From Solibacillus ferritrahens (GTDB lineage Bacteria; Bacillota; Bacilli; Bacillales_A; Planococcaceae), in contig NZ_JAXCLE010000005.1 in assembly GCF_037027585.1 (NCBI RefSeq), forward strand, positions 1 to 64,000: 64,000 bases of DNA, given 5' to 3'. Position numbers and translations under genes: made by a program. A model generated the notes under the pieces. The model did no database searches and was not told where the DNA came from. It saw only the letters and a list, made by a program, of their open reading frames with translations. Shown here piece after piece: positions 17,004 to 26,912 of this stretch (position 1 is the first letter of the stretch; each line of letters opens with the position of its first letter).

Positions 17004-18071
17004 ATGATGAAACGCAGTATATTGATATTAGCAATGTTAAGTGTGGCCGTGATTACAGGATGTTCCAATAAAGAACAGGCAGAGGAAGGGCCAGTAGTTG
17101 AAATAGAAGAGCAGCAAGTGGAAGACCAGGAAAATATTATTGTGGCCGGTGCAGAAGTATTGCCTTTTATTACACCGTTTACAGGGGAGAGAGTAGCAGA
17201 AGAAGTTACAATGCGCCCAATTCTTGCAACGATTAACAACCATCCACAAGCACGCCCACAATCGGGTTTAGCACAGGCAGATGTTGTGTACGAGATGTTG
17301 GCAGAAGGGGATGTGACACGTTTTTTAGCGCTTTATCAATCCGAAATTCCTGAATCGATCGGACCGATCCGTAGTGCCCGTTCGTACTTCATTGATATTG
17401 CCAATGGATTAGATGCCTTTTATATTGCGCATGGTTATAGTCCAGAAGCAAAATCAATGCTTGAACGTAAGGTTGTAGAAAATATTAACGGAATGCATTA
17501 TGACGGGACTTATTTTAAACGTTCTTCTGCACGCAAAGCACCTCACAACTCTTATATATCCGGTGACAACGTTCGTGCAGGAGCAGAAAAAGTAGGTGCT
17601 TCATTACTTTATCAGAAAAAAGTATCATATCCATTCTATGAAGCTGAAGATAATGTTAAAATAGGGACAACGGCTAATGAAGTATCGATGAAATATAATA
17701 ATAGTGGTTCATTTAATAGTCAGTATGTATATAATGCAGACACAAATCGGTATACGAGATATTCAGCAAATACTGAAACAATCGATTATGAAACAAATGA
17801 ATCTATCGAGTTAGCTAATATATTATTTTTTGAAATGCCGCACCGCATTATTGATAATGCAGGAAGACGTGATATTACAATTACTGGCGGAGGCAACGCC
17901 TACGTAGCCCAAGCGGGAATGGTACGGGAAGTTAAGTGGAAAAATGCAGATGGTTTGTTAATTGCTATTGAGGAAGATGGCTCTGAAGTAAAGTTAGTAC
18001 AAGGGAAGACTTGGGTACATTTCGTACCATCATCTCCAGGTTTAGCAACATCTGTTATATATTCAGAGTAG
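17004..18071 (+). CDS. yerB: YerB-like lipoprotein, DUF3048
   Basis: Secreted lipoprotein of about 355 residues. The signal peptide MMKRSILILAMLSVAVITGC ends in a lipobox (ITGC) with Cys20 as the lipid site, followed by an acidic linker. The body contains MRPILATINNHPQARPQSGL, LYQSEIPESIGPIRSARSYF and the C-terminal GKTWVHFVPSSPG, characteristic of the YerB/DUF3048 family. The ATG at 17004 or 17007 is preferred over 16989, because GAGAGGAG lies between. Function is unknown. It is 20 bp downstream of yerA and likely cotranscribed. Confidence 0.82.
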   Translation: MMKRSILILAMLSVAVITGCSNKEQAEEGPVVEIEEQQVEDQENIIVAGAEVLPFITPFTGERVAEEVTMRPILATINNHPQARPQSGLAQADVVYEMLAEGDVTRFLALYQSEIPESIGPIRSARSYFIDIANGLDAFYIAHGYSPEAKSMLERKVVENINGMHYDGTYFKRSSARKAPHNSYISGDNVRAGAEKVGASLLYQKKVSYPFYEAEDNVKIGTTANEVSMKYNNSGSFNSQYVYNADTNRYTRYSANTETIDYETNESIELANILFFEMPHRIIDNAGRRDITITGGGNAYVAQAGMVREVKWKNADGLLIAIEEDGSEVKLVQGKTWVHFVPSSPGLATSVIYSE

Positions 18072-18090
18072 AAAGGAAATGATGGGCTAA

Positions 18091-18405
18091 ATGCAAATTG
18101 AAAAAATTCGCGGTCATCAAACGGAACAGCTATTTAAAGCGGTCCTGGAATTAAAAGATATCGAGGAATGCTATAAGTTTTTTGATGATTTATGCACGAT
18201 CAGTGAAATCCAATCATTAGCACAGCGTTTCGAGGTTGCGCATTTATTACGTTTAAAGAAGACGTATGAAACAATTAAAAAGGAAACAGGTGCTTCGACA
18301 GCAACGATCTCCCGTGTACGCCGTTGCTTTGACTATGGAAATGACACTTATGATGAGATGTTGGGACGTCTTTATCCTGATGAAAAGCCATTTACACCAA
18401 AGTGA
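18091..18405 (+). CDS. yerC: TrpR-like protein YerC
   Basis: A 104-residue protein of the YerC/YecD TrpR-related family. The helix-turn-helix is visible as LAQRFEVAHLLRLKKTYETI followed by KKETGASTATISRVRRCF. It was named from similarity to the Trp repressor, but its ligand and targets are not established. It follows yerB at 19 bp and ends the yerABC unit with a terminator. Confidence 0.85.
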   Translation: MQIEKIRGHQTEQLFKAVLELKDIEECYKFFDDLCTISEIQSLAQRFEVAHLLRLKKTYETIKKETGASTATISRVRRCFDYGNDTYDEMLGRLYPDEKPFTPK

Positions 18406-18475
18406 TAAAGCTAACCAACAACTTCTTTCATAGTATGCGATTATGCTAAGATGAATGTTTAAATATGAGTAGCTT

Positions 18476-18510
18476 AAAGACTGAGTAGATTTTCTCGCTC
18501 AGTCTTTTAT
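18476..18510 (+). terminator. Terminator after yerC
   Basis: AAAGACTGAG (18476-18485) pairs perfectly with CTCAGTCTTT (18498-18507), followed by T-rich sequence. Confidence 0.85.
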
Positions 18511-18607
18511 TATTTTTTATACATTCGTTATACTATTAGATAGTCGTAAATAATGAACTGACTTAAAATATAATTAGAAGAATTTAAAAGAATAGGTGGA
18601 AGAGAGA

Positions 18608-19300
18608 ATGGATTACTTAAATTGGCGTCACGTGTTTAAATTAGACCCTGCGAAAGAAATTTCAGATGAAGCATTAGAGCTAATTTGCGAATCAGGTACA
18701 GATGTTATTTTGGTTGGCGGTACAGATGAGGTGACACTTGATGGTGTGCTGGACTTATTAGTACGTGTCCGTCGTTTTTCCGTGCCGGTTGCGCTTGAAA
18801 TTTCAAATGTAGATAGTATTACTCCAGGTTATGACTATTATTTCATCCCATCTGTTTTAAATAGTCGTGATACAAAATGGGTGAAGGATTTACATCATGA
18901 AGCCATTAAAGAATACGGGGATGTTTTAATTTGGGAAGAGCTTGTTGCAGAGGGCTATTGTATATTAAATCCGGATTGTAAAGTAGCACAAGTGACAAAT
19001 GCCAAAACGGATTTAACGGTAGAAGATGTAGTAGCATATGCTCGAATGGCAGAAAACTACTTTAAATTACCTATTTTCTATTTAGAATATAGTGGAGCAT
19101 ATGGCGATATTGAAATGGTAAAAGCTACAGCTGAAGTATTAGATAAAACAAAGCTATTTTATGGTGGTGGTATTACTTCTGTCGAGCAGGCGAAGGAAAT
19201 GGCTGCACATGCTCATACAGTTGTTGTAGGCAACATTATTTATGACGACTTAAAAGCTGCATTAAAAACTGTACAAGCAGTGAAAAGCATCGTGAAGTAA
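18608..19300 (+). CDS. pcrB: Heptaprenylglyceryl phosphate synthase PcrB
   Basis: TIM-barrel prenyltransferase that joins sn-glycerol-1-phosphate with heptaprenyl diphosphate in Bacillales. YLEYSGAYGD and FYGGGITS are the phosphate and glycerol phosphate binding segments of the GGGP synthase family. The ATG at 18608 follows AGGTGGAAG; the in-frame GTG at 18596 overlaps that RBS and is less likely. The 230 residues fit. It lies 42 bp before pcrA, as in B. subtilis. Confidence 0.92.
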   Translation: MDYLNWRHVFKLDPAKEISDEALELICESGTDVILVGGTDEVTLDGVLDLLVRVRRFSVPVALEISNVDSITPGYDYYFIPSVLNSRDTKWVKDLHHEAIKEYGDVLIWEELVAEGYCILNPDCKVAQVTNAKTDLTVEDVVAYARMAENYFKLPIFYLEYSGAYGDIEMVKATAEVLDKTKLFYGGGITSVEQAKEMAAHAHTVVVGNIIYDDLKAALKTVQAVKSIVK

Positions 19301-19342
19301 TATATAATAGGAACAAATGTTCTTTAGATAGGAAGGTGCAAC

Positions 19343-21601
19343 ATGGAGCACATAGCAAAAAACTTAATTGTCGGTATGAATCCGCAGCAGGCAGAAGCGG
19401 TGAAAACAACAGAAGGACCACTCCTTATTATGGCAGGGGCAGGATCAGGGAAAACACGCGTACTAACACATCGTATTGCGTATTTAGTCGTAGAGCGTGA
19501 AGTGTATCCGTCAAAAATTTTGGCAATTACATTTACGAATAAAGCAGCACGTGAAATGCGTGATCGAATCGATGGGATTTTAGGGACAGGTACAACAGAA
19601 AGTATGTGGGTATCAACATTCCACTCTATGTGTGTGCGTATTTTGCGCCGCAATATCGACCGTATTGGCTACTCGAAAAGCTTCTCTATTTTAGATAGCT
19701 CCGATCAGCTGACAGTAATAAAAAATATATTGAAGCAAGATAATATCGACCCGAAAAAGTACGATCCGCGTGCAATATTAAATACGATTAGCTCGGCAAA
19801 AAATGAATGTATTACAGTAGATGGCTTTGAAGCGAATATGAATCCGCATAATCCATTTGAAAAGATTGCTGCGCAAGTGTACAAAGGCTATCAAAAACGC
19901 CTAAAACAAAATCAAAGCCTCGATTTTGATGATTTAATTATGCTTACGATTCGTTTATTTAAAGAGGCGCCAGATGTGCTTGAATTTTATCAAAATAAAT
20001 TCCAGTACATTCACGTGGATGAGTATCAGGATACAAATAAATCACAATATTTGCTCGTTCAAATGTTGGCAAAGAAGTTCCGCAATATTTGTGTTGTAGG
20101 GGACTCGGACCAATCGATTTATCGCTGGCGTGGTGCAGATATTACAAATATTCTTTCGTTTGAAAAGGATTATAAAGACGCAAAAGTGATTATGCTTGAG
20201 CAAAATTACCGTTCGACAAAACATATTTTACAAGCTGCAAACAGCGTTATTGAAAAAAATAAAGACCGCTATAAAAAAGTGCTACGAACAGATAACCCTG
20301 AAGGCGAAAAGATACAGCTATATAAAGCCGGTAATGAACAGGATGAGGCCCAATATGTTGTACGTACGATTCAGAAGCTCATGAAAGATGAGGGTTACAA
20401 GCTAGATGATTTTGCGATTTTATACCGAACAAATGCACAATCGCGTGTAATGGAGGATGTACTCGTAAAATCGAATATGAACTATCAAATTGTTGGTGGT
20501 ACAAAGTTCTATGATAGAAAAGAGATTAAAGATTTACTGGCATACTTACGTTTAATTGCAAATAATGATGATGATTTGTCACTAGCTAGGATTATTAATG
20601 AACCTAAGCGTGCGATTGGAGCGACTTCGTTCGATAAAATGCTGTACTATGCGATGGAGCGCGACTGTTCAATTTTTGATGCTATGAGCGAGCTTGTGTT
20701 TATGGGGCTTTCGGGAAAAGCAGCCACTTCGGCCGAAAATTTCTATAATATGATTCATTCGTTAAGTGAACGTCAACAAGAATTATCGGTGACGGAAATT
20801 GTAGAAGAAGTGCTTGAAAAATCAGGTTACCGTCAAATGCTGAAGGCTGAAAAGTCAATTGAAGCGGAAAGCCGATTGGAAAATATTGAAGAGTTTTTAA
20901 CTGTTACACAGGCATTCGAGGCACGCAGCGAAGATCAATCTTTAGTTGCCTTCTTAACAGACCTTGCCTTAATTGCAGATATTGATTCTTTGGATGAAGA
21001 AGAAAAGGCAAAAGGCACAATTATTTTAATGACGATGCATGCCGCAAAAGGATTGGAATTCCCAGTTGTCTTTATTATTGGGCTCGAGGAAAATATATTC
21101 CCGCACTCTCGATCGCTAGAAAGTGAAGACGAAATGGCAGAGGAAAGACGCTTAATGTATGTTGGTGCGACTCGAGCAGAACAGCGCCTTTACCTATCTT
21201 GCGCAGGCTCTCGTACGATCTTCGGCCGCACAGGCTACAATGCACCGTCACGTTTTTTACGCGAGATTGATGAAAATGTATTAGAGCAGGTTTCGAAAGC
21301 GAATACTACTTCTTATCGTGATGATTCATTGCCGTTTAAGTCTAATCGTTATGACCGTATGCCGAAACGTTCATTAGGAAGTGTGCAAACGCCTGCTTCC
21401 CAAACATCACGCCTAAATTCTACAGGTGGCGATAAGTTTAATTGGCAAGTTGGAGACAAAGCGTCCCACGGTAAATGGGGTATCGGAATGGTCGTTAGCG
21501 TGAAAGGCGAAGGAGATGGAATGGAGTTGGATATTGCGTTCCCTGCTCCAACTGGCATTAAGCGTTTGCTTGCAAAATTTGCACCGATAACGAAAGCTTA
21601 G
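19343..21601 (+). CDS. pcrA: ATP-dependent DNA helicase PcrA
   Basis: SF1A 3'-5' helicase used in repair, plasmid replication and transcription-coupled repair. The 752 residues carry motif I AGAGSGKTRVLTHR, motif II DEYQDTN, motif III GDSDQSIYRWRGAD and motif VI VGATRAEQRLYLS. The C-terminus ends in the Tudor-like RNA-polymerase-binding region with GDKASHGKWGIGMVV. RBS TAGGAAGG. It forms a unit with pcrB and ligA. Confidence 0.97.
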   Translation: MEHIAKNLIVGMNPQQAEAVKTTEGPLLIMAGAGSGKTRVLTHRIAYLVVEREVYPSKILAITFTNKAAREMRDRIDGILGTGTTESMWVSTFHSMCVRILRRNIDRIGYSKSFSILDSSDQLTVIKNILKQDNIDPKKYDPRAILNTISSAKNECITVDGFEANMNPHNPFEKIAAQVYKGYQKRLKQNQSLDFDDLIMLTIRLFKEAPDVLEFYQNKFQYIHVDEYQDTNKSQYLLVQMLAKKFRNICVVGDSDQSIYRWRGADITNILSFEKDYKDAKVIMLEQNYRSTKHILQAANSVIEKNKDRYKKVLRTDNPEGEKIQLYKAGNEQDEAQYVVRTIQKLMKDEGYKLDDFAILYRTNAQSRVMEDVLVKSNMNYQIVGGTKFYDRKEIKDLLAYLRLIANNDDDLSLARIINEPKRAIGATSFDKMLYYAMERDCSIFDAMSELVFMGLSGKAATSAENFYNMIHSLSERQQELSVTEIVEEVLEKSGYRQMLKAEKSIEAESRLENIEEFLTVTQAFEARSEDQSLVAFLTDLALIADIDSLDEEEKAKGTIILMTMHAAKGLEFPVVFIIGLEENIFPHSRSLESEDEMAEERRLMYVGATRAEQRLYLSCAGSRTIFGRTGYNAPSRFLREIDENVLEQVSKANTTSYRDDSLPFKSNRYDRMPKRSLGSVQTPASQTSRLNSTGGDKFNWQVGDKASHGKWGIGMVVSVKGEGDGMELDIAFPAPTGIKRLLAKFAPITKA

Positions 21602-21614
21602 GAGGAACTATTTT

Positions 21615-23612
21615 ATGAATGAAATCGAACAAAGAATTGCGGAGCTAAACAAGCTGCTTCATGAATATGGCTATGCCTATTATGTACTGGATAAGCCACT
21701 CGTTGAAGATAGTGTATATGATCAGCTTTTACAGGAGCTAATCGCCTTAGAAGAAGCAAATCCGGAATTTATTTACCCAGATTCTCCTACGCAGCGTGTC
21801 GGTGGTACAATTTTAGAAGGCTTCAAAAAAGTGACGCATGAAACGGCGATGCTCAGTTTATCGAATGCATTTGATGAAGAAGGCTTACGCGATTTTGACC
21901 GGAAAATCAAACAGGCAATCGGACCAAACTATTCATACGTCTGTGAATTGAAAATTGATGGTTTGGCCATTTCTCTACGCTATGTAAATGGTGTATTTGT
22001 ACAGGGCGCGACACGTGGTGATGGTTCTGTAGGAGAAGATATTACGGCAAACTTAAGAACGATCCGGGCAATTCCATTACGCTTAAAAGACCCTGTAACA
22101 GTTGAAGTACGCGGAGAAGCATATATGCCAAAAAAATCATTTGAAAAGTTAAATGAACGTCGTGCCGAAAATGATGAAGAACTGTTTGCAAACCCAAGGA
22201 ACGCCGCGGCAGGTTCATTGCGTCAATTGGATCCGAAAATTGCTGCAAGTCGTAATTTATCAACGTTCATTTATGCGATTGGTGGCGATGGGGAAGCTTA
22301 TGGAATTGATGGACATTGGGAAATGCTCGACTATTTAGAGCAACTCGGTTTCCCATCCAATAAAGAACGCGAGCATTGTGAAACAATTGAGGACGTTTTG
22401 GCGTTTATAGAAAAGTGGACAGAAGCGCGTCCTAATTTACCATATGAAATCGATGGTATCGTAATAAAAGTAAACCGCTATGCCCATCAAGATGAGCTTG
22501 GTTTTACCGCCAAATCTCCACGCTGGGCCATTGCATATAAATTCCCTGCAGAAGAAGTCGTAACAAAACTTCTGGATATCGAGCTTACAGTAGGTCGCAC
22601 AGGCGTTATCACTCCTACTGCTATTTTAACGCCGGTCTTAGTTGCAGGTACTACAGTAAGCCGGGCTTCCTTGCACAATGAGGACCTCATTCGGGAAAAG
22701 GATATTCGTATAGGGGATACAGTCATCGTTCGAAAAGCAGGCGATATTATACCGCAAATTGTTGGGGTAATAGTAGAGCAACGCCCAGAGGATGCAGTTG
22801 AATACAAAATGCCAACACATTGTCCAGCCTGTAATGAAGAAGTTGTACGTATTGATACCGATGTAGCTCTTCGTTGTGTCAATCCACAATGTCCTGCACA
22901 AATCGCGGAAGGCGTGAAGCATTTCGTCTCACGTAATGCGATGAATATTGACGGATTAGGGGAAAAAGTTGTAGAGCAATTGCTTCGTGAAGGTTATATT
23001 GAGGATGTTGCTGGTTTATACGAATTGACAGTCGAGCAACTCATTCAGTTAGAGCGCATGGGTCAAAAATCTGCAACGAATTTAGTGGAGGCACTACTGC
23101 AGTCAAAGAATAATTCCCTGGAGCGATTACTGTTTGGTCTTGGTATACGTCATGTAGGCGAAAAGGCAGCTAAAATTTTAGCTGCACATTTTGAAACGAT
23201 GGATGCCTTAATGCTGGCTACAGAAGACGAATTGAAAGATATTCATGAAATTGGCGATAAAATGGCCGAATCCATCGTTGCTTATTTTGCGAATGAGTCC
23301 GTGCAGCAGCTAATCGAGCGCTTAAAGGAATTTGGCCTGAATATGTCCTATAAAGGTAAAAAGATTGTGGTAGAAGCTGGGGCTAATCCTTTTGCGGGTA
23401 AAACAATTGTGCTGACAGGCAAACTTCAGCAATTGACACGTAACGAAGCAAAGGCGAAAATAGAACAGTTAGGTGGAATGGTTGCAGGAAGTGTAAGTAA
23501 AAAAACAGATCTTGTAATCGTCGGTGAAGATGCTGGCTCAAAGCTTGAAAAGGCTCAAAGCTTAGGCATAGAAATTTGGGATGAAGTGCGCCTAATCGAA
23601 CAATTATTATAG
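21615..23612 (+). CDS. ligA: NAD-dependent DNA ligase LigA
   Basis: Seals nicks in replication and repair. The adenylation lysine is K113 in KIDG. Order of domains: Ia and adenylation domain (1-320), OB fold, zinc finger with CPACN and CVNPQCPAQ (about 405-430), helix-hairpin-helix region, and C-terminal BRCT starting about FAGKTIVLTGKL. The 665 residues are typical. It starts 13 bp after pcrA with AGGAGG. Confidence 0.97.
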   Translation: MNEIEQRIAELNKLLHEYGYAYYVLDKPLVEDSVYDQLLQELIALEEANPEFIYPDSPTQRVGGTILEGFKKVTHETAMLSLSNAFDEEGLRDFDRKIKQAIGPNYSYVCELKIDGLAISLRYVNGVFVQGATRGDGSVGEDITANLRTIRAIPLRLKDPVTVEVRGEAYMPKKSFEKLNERRAENDEELFANPRNAAAGSLRQLDPKIAASRNLSTFIYAIGGDGEAYGIDGHWEMLDYLEQLGFPSNKEREHCETIEDVLAFIEKWTEARPNLPYEIDGIVIKVNRYAHQDELGFTAKSPRWAIAYKFPAEEVVTKLLDIELTVGRTGVITPTAILTPVLVAGTTVSRASLHNEDLIREKDIRIGDTVIVRKAGDIIPQIVGVIVEQRPEDAVEYKMPTHCPACNEEVVRIDTDVALRCVNPQCPAQIAEGVKHFVSRNAMNIDGLGEKVVEQLLREGYIEDVAGLYELTVEQLIQLERMGQKSATNLVEALLQSKNNSLERLLFGLGIRHVGEKAAKILAAHFETMDALMLATEDELKDIHEIGDKMAESIVAYFANESVQQLIERLKEFGLNMSYKGKKIVVEAGANPFAGKTIVLTGKLQQLTRNEAKAKIEQLGGMVAGSVSKKTDLVIVGEDAGSKLEKAQSLGIEIWDEVRLIEQLL

Positions 23613-23630
23613 TAAAGGGGACTTGTTCTC

Positions 23631-24806
23631 ATGAAACGATATCGCTGGATACCTGCGATAATTGCAACTGTTCTGTTATCAGCGTGTGCGCCAAACATTA
23701 CACCTGAAACAGAGTTGACACAAGAATCAGACACGGATCAAGCTGTTGAAACAACGATTATCCCGAATATGCAAATTAACGATAAATTTTATCGTATATT
23801 AATTCCTTATAAGGAAAGTGCAAGTCGAGGATTGGTCGTTTCCAATATTTTTACGAAATACGACATGAAAGAAGTCGAAACAGGTTTAATGCGTATTTCA
23901 CAAAATCACTTTGATACGGAAAATTACTATTTTCAAGAAGGTCAATACTTAGATGAAACAACGTTGAAATACTGGTTGGCACGACCAAACCAAACGGAGG
24001 ATAAAGGGCCTGAATACCAAGGGTTAAATCCTTCAAGTATTGATGAAGAAACTGGTGAGGAGATGGATCCTACCGTTAAAGCGACAGAAGCACCGGTGTA
24101 TTTAGCACATATTATCGAACAGAATTATTTAACAAAAACAGATGACAATAAAGTGAAATTGGGCGGTGTATCGATTGGCTTAGCGCTAAATTCAATTTAC
24201 TATTATCAAAAAGAACAGTACGGTGAGTTTTTCGAGCAGAAGATTCCGGATGATAAGTTGGAAGCAGAAGGCAAAAAAATTGCACAGGAAGTAATCAATC
24301 GTTTGCGTGCACGTTCAGAACTAGCCGATGTTCCTATCGTAATTGCTTTATTTAAACAGGCAGAGCGAAATGCGATTATACCAGGAACTTACACAGATTA
24401 TAATTTTGTTGATAAAGGTACGACTGCCCTAGGTGATTGGGAAGGAATCGATGAAAGATATGTAACATTCCCAATGAGTTCACCAGATGATATTTATCGT
24501 GAACTTAATACAAACTTCCAAAACTTTAAGCAGGATGTCGACAAATACTTCTCAAATTTCACAAGTGTTTTCGCAACAGGTTTTTATCAAAATAAAAAAA
24601 TCCAGAAGCTAGACATTGAAATTCCGATTCAGTTTTACGGTACAGCGGAAATTACCGGTTTTACACAATATCTGACGGCTCTCTTACTCAATCATTTACC
24701 GCTTGATCTGTATATTTCGGTAAGTATTACTTCGGTAAACGGTCCAGAAGTATTGATTATTAAAGAACCAAATGATGATAAACCATTTGTTCATATTTAT
24801 GAGTAA
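23631..24806 (+). CDS. yerH: CamS-family lipoprotein (YerH)
   Basis: A 391-residue secreted lipoprotein. The signal peptide ends at LLSAC, with the lipid cysteine near residue 19. The CamS family includes the staphylococcal precursor of the cAM373 sex pheromone peptide and B. subtilis YerH, which also follows ligA. Regions such as NDKFYRILIPYKESASRGLV and LYISVSITSVNGPE resemble the family. The role in this host is unknown. It is 18 bp from ligA and is followed by a terminator. Confidence 0.85.
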   Translation: MKRYRWIPAIIATVLLSACAPNITPETELTQESDTDQAVETTIIPNMQINDKFYRILIPYKESASRGLVVSNIFTKYDMKEVETGLMRISQNHFDTENYYFQEGQYLDETTLKYWLARPNQTEDKGPEYQGLNPSSIDEETGEEMDPTVKATEAPVYLAHIIEQNYLTKTDDNKVKLGGVSIGLALNSIYYYQKEQYGEFFEQKIPDDKLEAEGKKIAQEVINRLRARSELADVPIVIALFKQAERNAIIPGTYTDYNFVDKGTTALGDWEGIDERYVTFPMSSPDDIYRELNTNFQNFKQDVDKYFSNFTSVFATGFYQNKKIQKLDIEIPIQFYGTAEITGFTQYLTALLLNHLPLDLYISVSITSVNGPEVLIIKEPNDDKPFVHIYE

Positions 24807-24818
24807 AATTCAACGAAG

Positions 24819-24855
24819 AATACCATACTTTTAAAAGTGTGGTATTTTCATTTTT
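24819..24855 (+). terminator. Terminator after yerH
   Basis: AATACCATACTT (24819-24830) and AAGTGTGGTATT (24835-24846) form a hairpin with loop TTAA, followed by a T-rich tail. Confidence 0.85.
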
Positions 24856-24946
24856 GTATAAAAAATCCACTTTATCACTTTAATGCGTTAATTTGGCGAA
24901 AAAACGTCCAAGGTTAGGGATTGTTTGCTCGATTTTTTCGCAAAGC

Positions 24947-24975
24947 TGTGATTTTTATTAGGAAAAATGGTATCA
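24947..24975 (+). promoter_or_regulatory. Candidate gatCAB promoter with extended -10
   Basis: GTGATT, a 17-bp spacer and TATCAT, with TGG directly before the -10 (extended -10 element). The leader to gatC would be about 160 nt. The rest of 24856-25139 holds a small hairpin, ATATGC/GCATAT (25096-25111), and no gene. Confidence 0.45.
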
Positions 24976-25139
24976 TTATGGGCATGGTTTATGTAGAATC
25001 AGCGGGTGTCCGAAACAATCACTGACTCCACATATGGCCCCGGCAGATAATCCAGATTTTTTTAGTTTTTCGAATGTATTCAAAAATTCTGACACATATG
25101 CCGAGGCATATTTGATTCGATACTTTGGAGGTGTAATAA

Positions 25140-25430
25140 ATGGCAAAAATATCAAAAGAAGAAGTAAAACACGTAGCGCACTTAGCTCGCCTTGCAATCA
25201 CAGAAGAGGAAGCAGAGAAATTTGCTGAACAACTTGGAAAAATTACTGATTTTGCAGAGCAGTTAAATGAATTAGATACAACGAATGTAGAGCCGACTTC
25301 ACATGTTTTACCTTTAGTGAACGTACTTCGTGAGGACGTAGCAAAAGAAGGCTTACCTCTTGAAAAAGTAATGCTAAACGTAAAAGAACAAGAAGAAGGT
25401 CAAATTAAAGTACCATCAATTATGGAGTAA
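25140..25430 (+). CDS. gatC: Asp-tRNA(Asn)/Glu-tRNA(Gln) amidotransferase subunit C
   Basis: Small stabilising subunit (96 residues) of GatCAB. It begins MAKISKEEVKHVAHLARLAI and has the LNELDTTNVEPTSHV segment typical of GatC. TTGGAGG lies 8 bases before the ATG. It is the first gene of gatCAB. Confidence 0.95.
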   Translation: MAKISKEEVKHVAHLARLAITEEEAEKFAEQLGKITDFAEQLNELDTTNVEPTSHVLPLVNVLREDVAKEGLPLEKVMLNVKEQEEGQIKVPSIME

Positions 25431-25447
25431 TAGGAGGAACCACTCGC

Positions 25448-26911
25448 ATGACAGTATTTGAGCGCACATCAGCACAATTACAAGAGAGCTTAAAGTCGGG
25501 CGAACTTACAATTGCGGAATTAACAAAAGAAGCATTTGACCGCATTGAAAAGTTAGACGGCGATGTACAAGCATTCTTAGCATTAAATAAAGAACAAGCA
25601 ACTGCTAAAGCGGCAGAATTAGATAAAGTTCCTTTTGAGGAGCGCGGTCCATTATTCGGTATGCCGATCGGGGTTAAGGATAATATCGTGACAGAAGGTT
25701 TAGAAACAACGTGTGCTTCTAAAATCTTGGAAGGCTTTATGCCAATTTACGATGCAACAATCGTTAAGAAATTACGCGATGCAGGTATGGTAACAGTTGG
25801 TAAATTAAATATGGACGAATTCGCAATGGGTTCTTCTAACGAAAACTCGGCTTATAAAACAACCAAAAACCCGTGGAATCTTTCACACGTGCCAGGTGGT
25901 TCTTCAGGCGCATCTGCAGCAGCAGTAGCAGCAGGCGAAGTACCATTCTCACTTGGTTCTGATACAGGTGGATCAATCCGTCAACCGGCAGCTTACTGTG
26001 GTGTTGTAGGAATGAAACCTACATATGGTCGTGTATCTCGCTTTGGTTTAGTTGCATTTGCATCTTCTTTAGATCAAATTGGACCAATTACACGTAATGT
26101 AACGGACAACGCATTATTACTTGAAGCAATCTCAGGTGTAGATGAAATGGATTCTACTTCTGCAGATGTGCCAGTACCGAATTATGCAGCTGCTTTAGAC
26201 GGCAATATTAAAGGTTTAAAAATTGCTGTACCAAAAGAATTCCTTGGGGAAGGCGTTGGCGAAGCAGCAAAACAGTCAGTGCTTGATGCACTAGAAGTAT
26301 TAAAAGGCTTAGGCGCAACAGTAGAAGAGGTATCTTTACCACATTCTAAATATGCGTTGGCAGCATACTACATTCTTTCATCATCTGAAGCTTCTTCTAA
26401 CCTTTCACGTTTTGACGGTATTCGTTACGGTTACCGTTCAGAAAACGCTAAAAACTTATTGGAGCTATACAAACAATCTCGTGCTGAAGGTTTCGGCGAT
26501 GAAGTAAAACGTCGTATCATGCTTGGTACTTATTCATTATCAGCAGGTACGTATGATGCATACTACAAAAAAGCACAACAAGCACGTACATTAATTAAAG
26601 CAGATTACGACAAAGTATTCGAAAACTATGACGTAATTATTGGACCTACAGCGCCAACACCTGCATTCGCAATCGGTGCTAACATTGATGATCCAATGAC
26701 AATGTACGCAAACGATATTTTAACAATTCCAATTAACTTAGCTGGTGTACCAGCAATTTCAATTCCATGTGGTTTTGAAAATGACTTACCACTAGGATTA
26801 CAAATTATCGGTAAACACTTCGATGAAGAAACACTTTACCGCGTAGCATATGCTTACGAGCAAAACACAGATTTCAATACAAAAACTCCAGCACTATGGG
26901 AGGTAAAATAA
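25448..26911 (+). CDS. gatA: Amidotransferase subunit A, glutamine amidase
   Basis: Amidase-signature enzyme that releases ammonia from glutamine for GatB. The Ser-cisSer-Lys triad is visible: Lys in GVKDN, and serines in PGGSSGASAA and GSDTGGSIRQPA. The 487 residues match Bacillus GatA. It has an AGGAGG RBS and ends one base before gatB. Confidence 0.97.
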   Translation: MTVFERTSAQLQESLKSGELTIAELTKEAFDRIEKLDGDVQAFLALNKEQATAKAAELDKVPFEERGPLFGMPIGVKDNIVTEGLETTCASKILEGFMPIYDATIVKKLRDAGMVTVGKLNMDEFAMGSSNENSAYKTTKNPWNLSHVPGGSSGASAAAVAAGEVPFSLGSDTGGSIRQPAAYCGVVGMKPTYGRVSRFGLVAFASSLDQIGPITRNVTDNALLLEAISGVDEMDSTSADVPVPNYAAALDGNIKGLKIAVPKEFLGEGVGEAAKQSVLDALEVLKGLGATVEEVSLPHSKYALAAYYILSSSEASSNLSRFDGIRYGYRSENAKNLLELYKQSRAEGFGDEVKRRIMLGTYSLSAGTYDAYYKKAQQARTLIKADYDKVFENYDVIIGPTAPTPAFAIGANIDDPMTMYANDILTIPINLAGVPAISIPCGFENDLPLGLQIIGKHFDEETLYRVAYAYEQNTDFNTKTPALWEVK

Positions 26912-26912
26912 G

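Noticed and set aside
25029..25111. CACATATG direct repeats upstream of gatC as a T-box or other riboswitch
   Set aside because: No T-box core or other conserved aptamer element; only a small hairpin is supported.
24976..25228. Open frames on both strands upstream of gatC (25034 plus, 24976 minus)
   Set aside because: They overlap the gatC start and its leader, lack good RBS, and the region fits a promoter and 5' leader.
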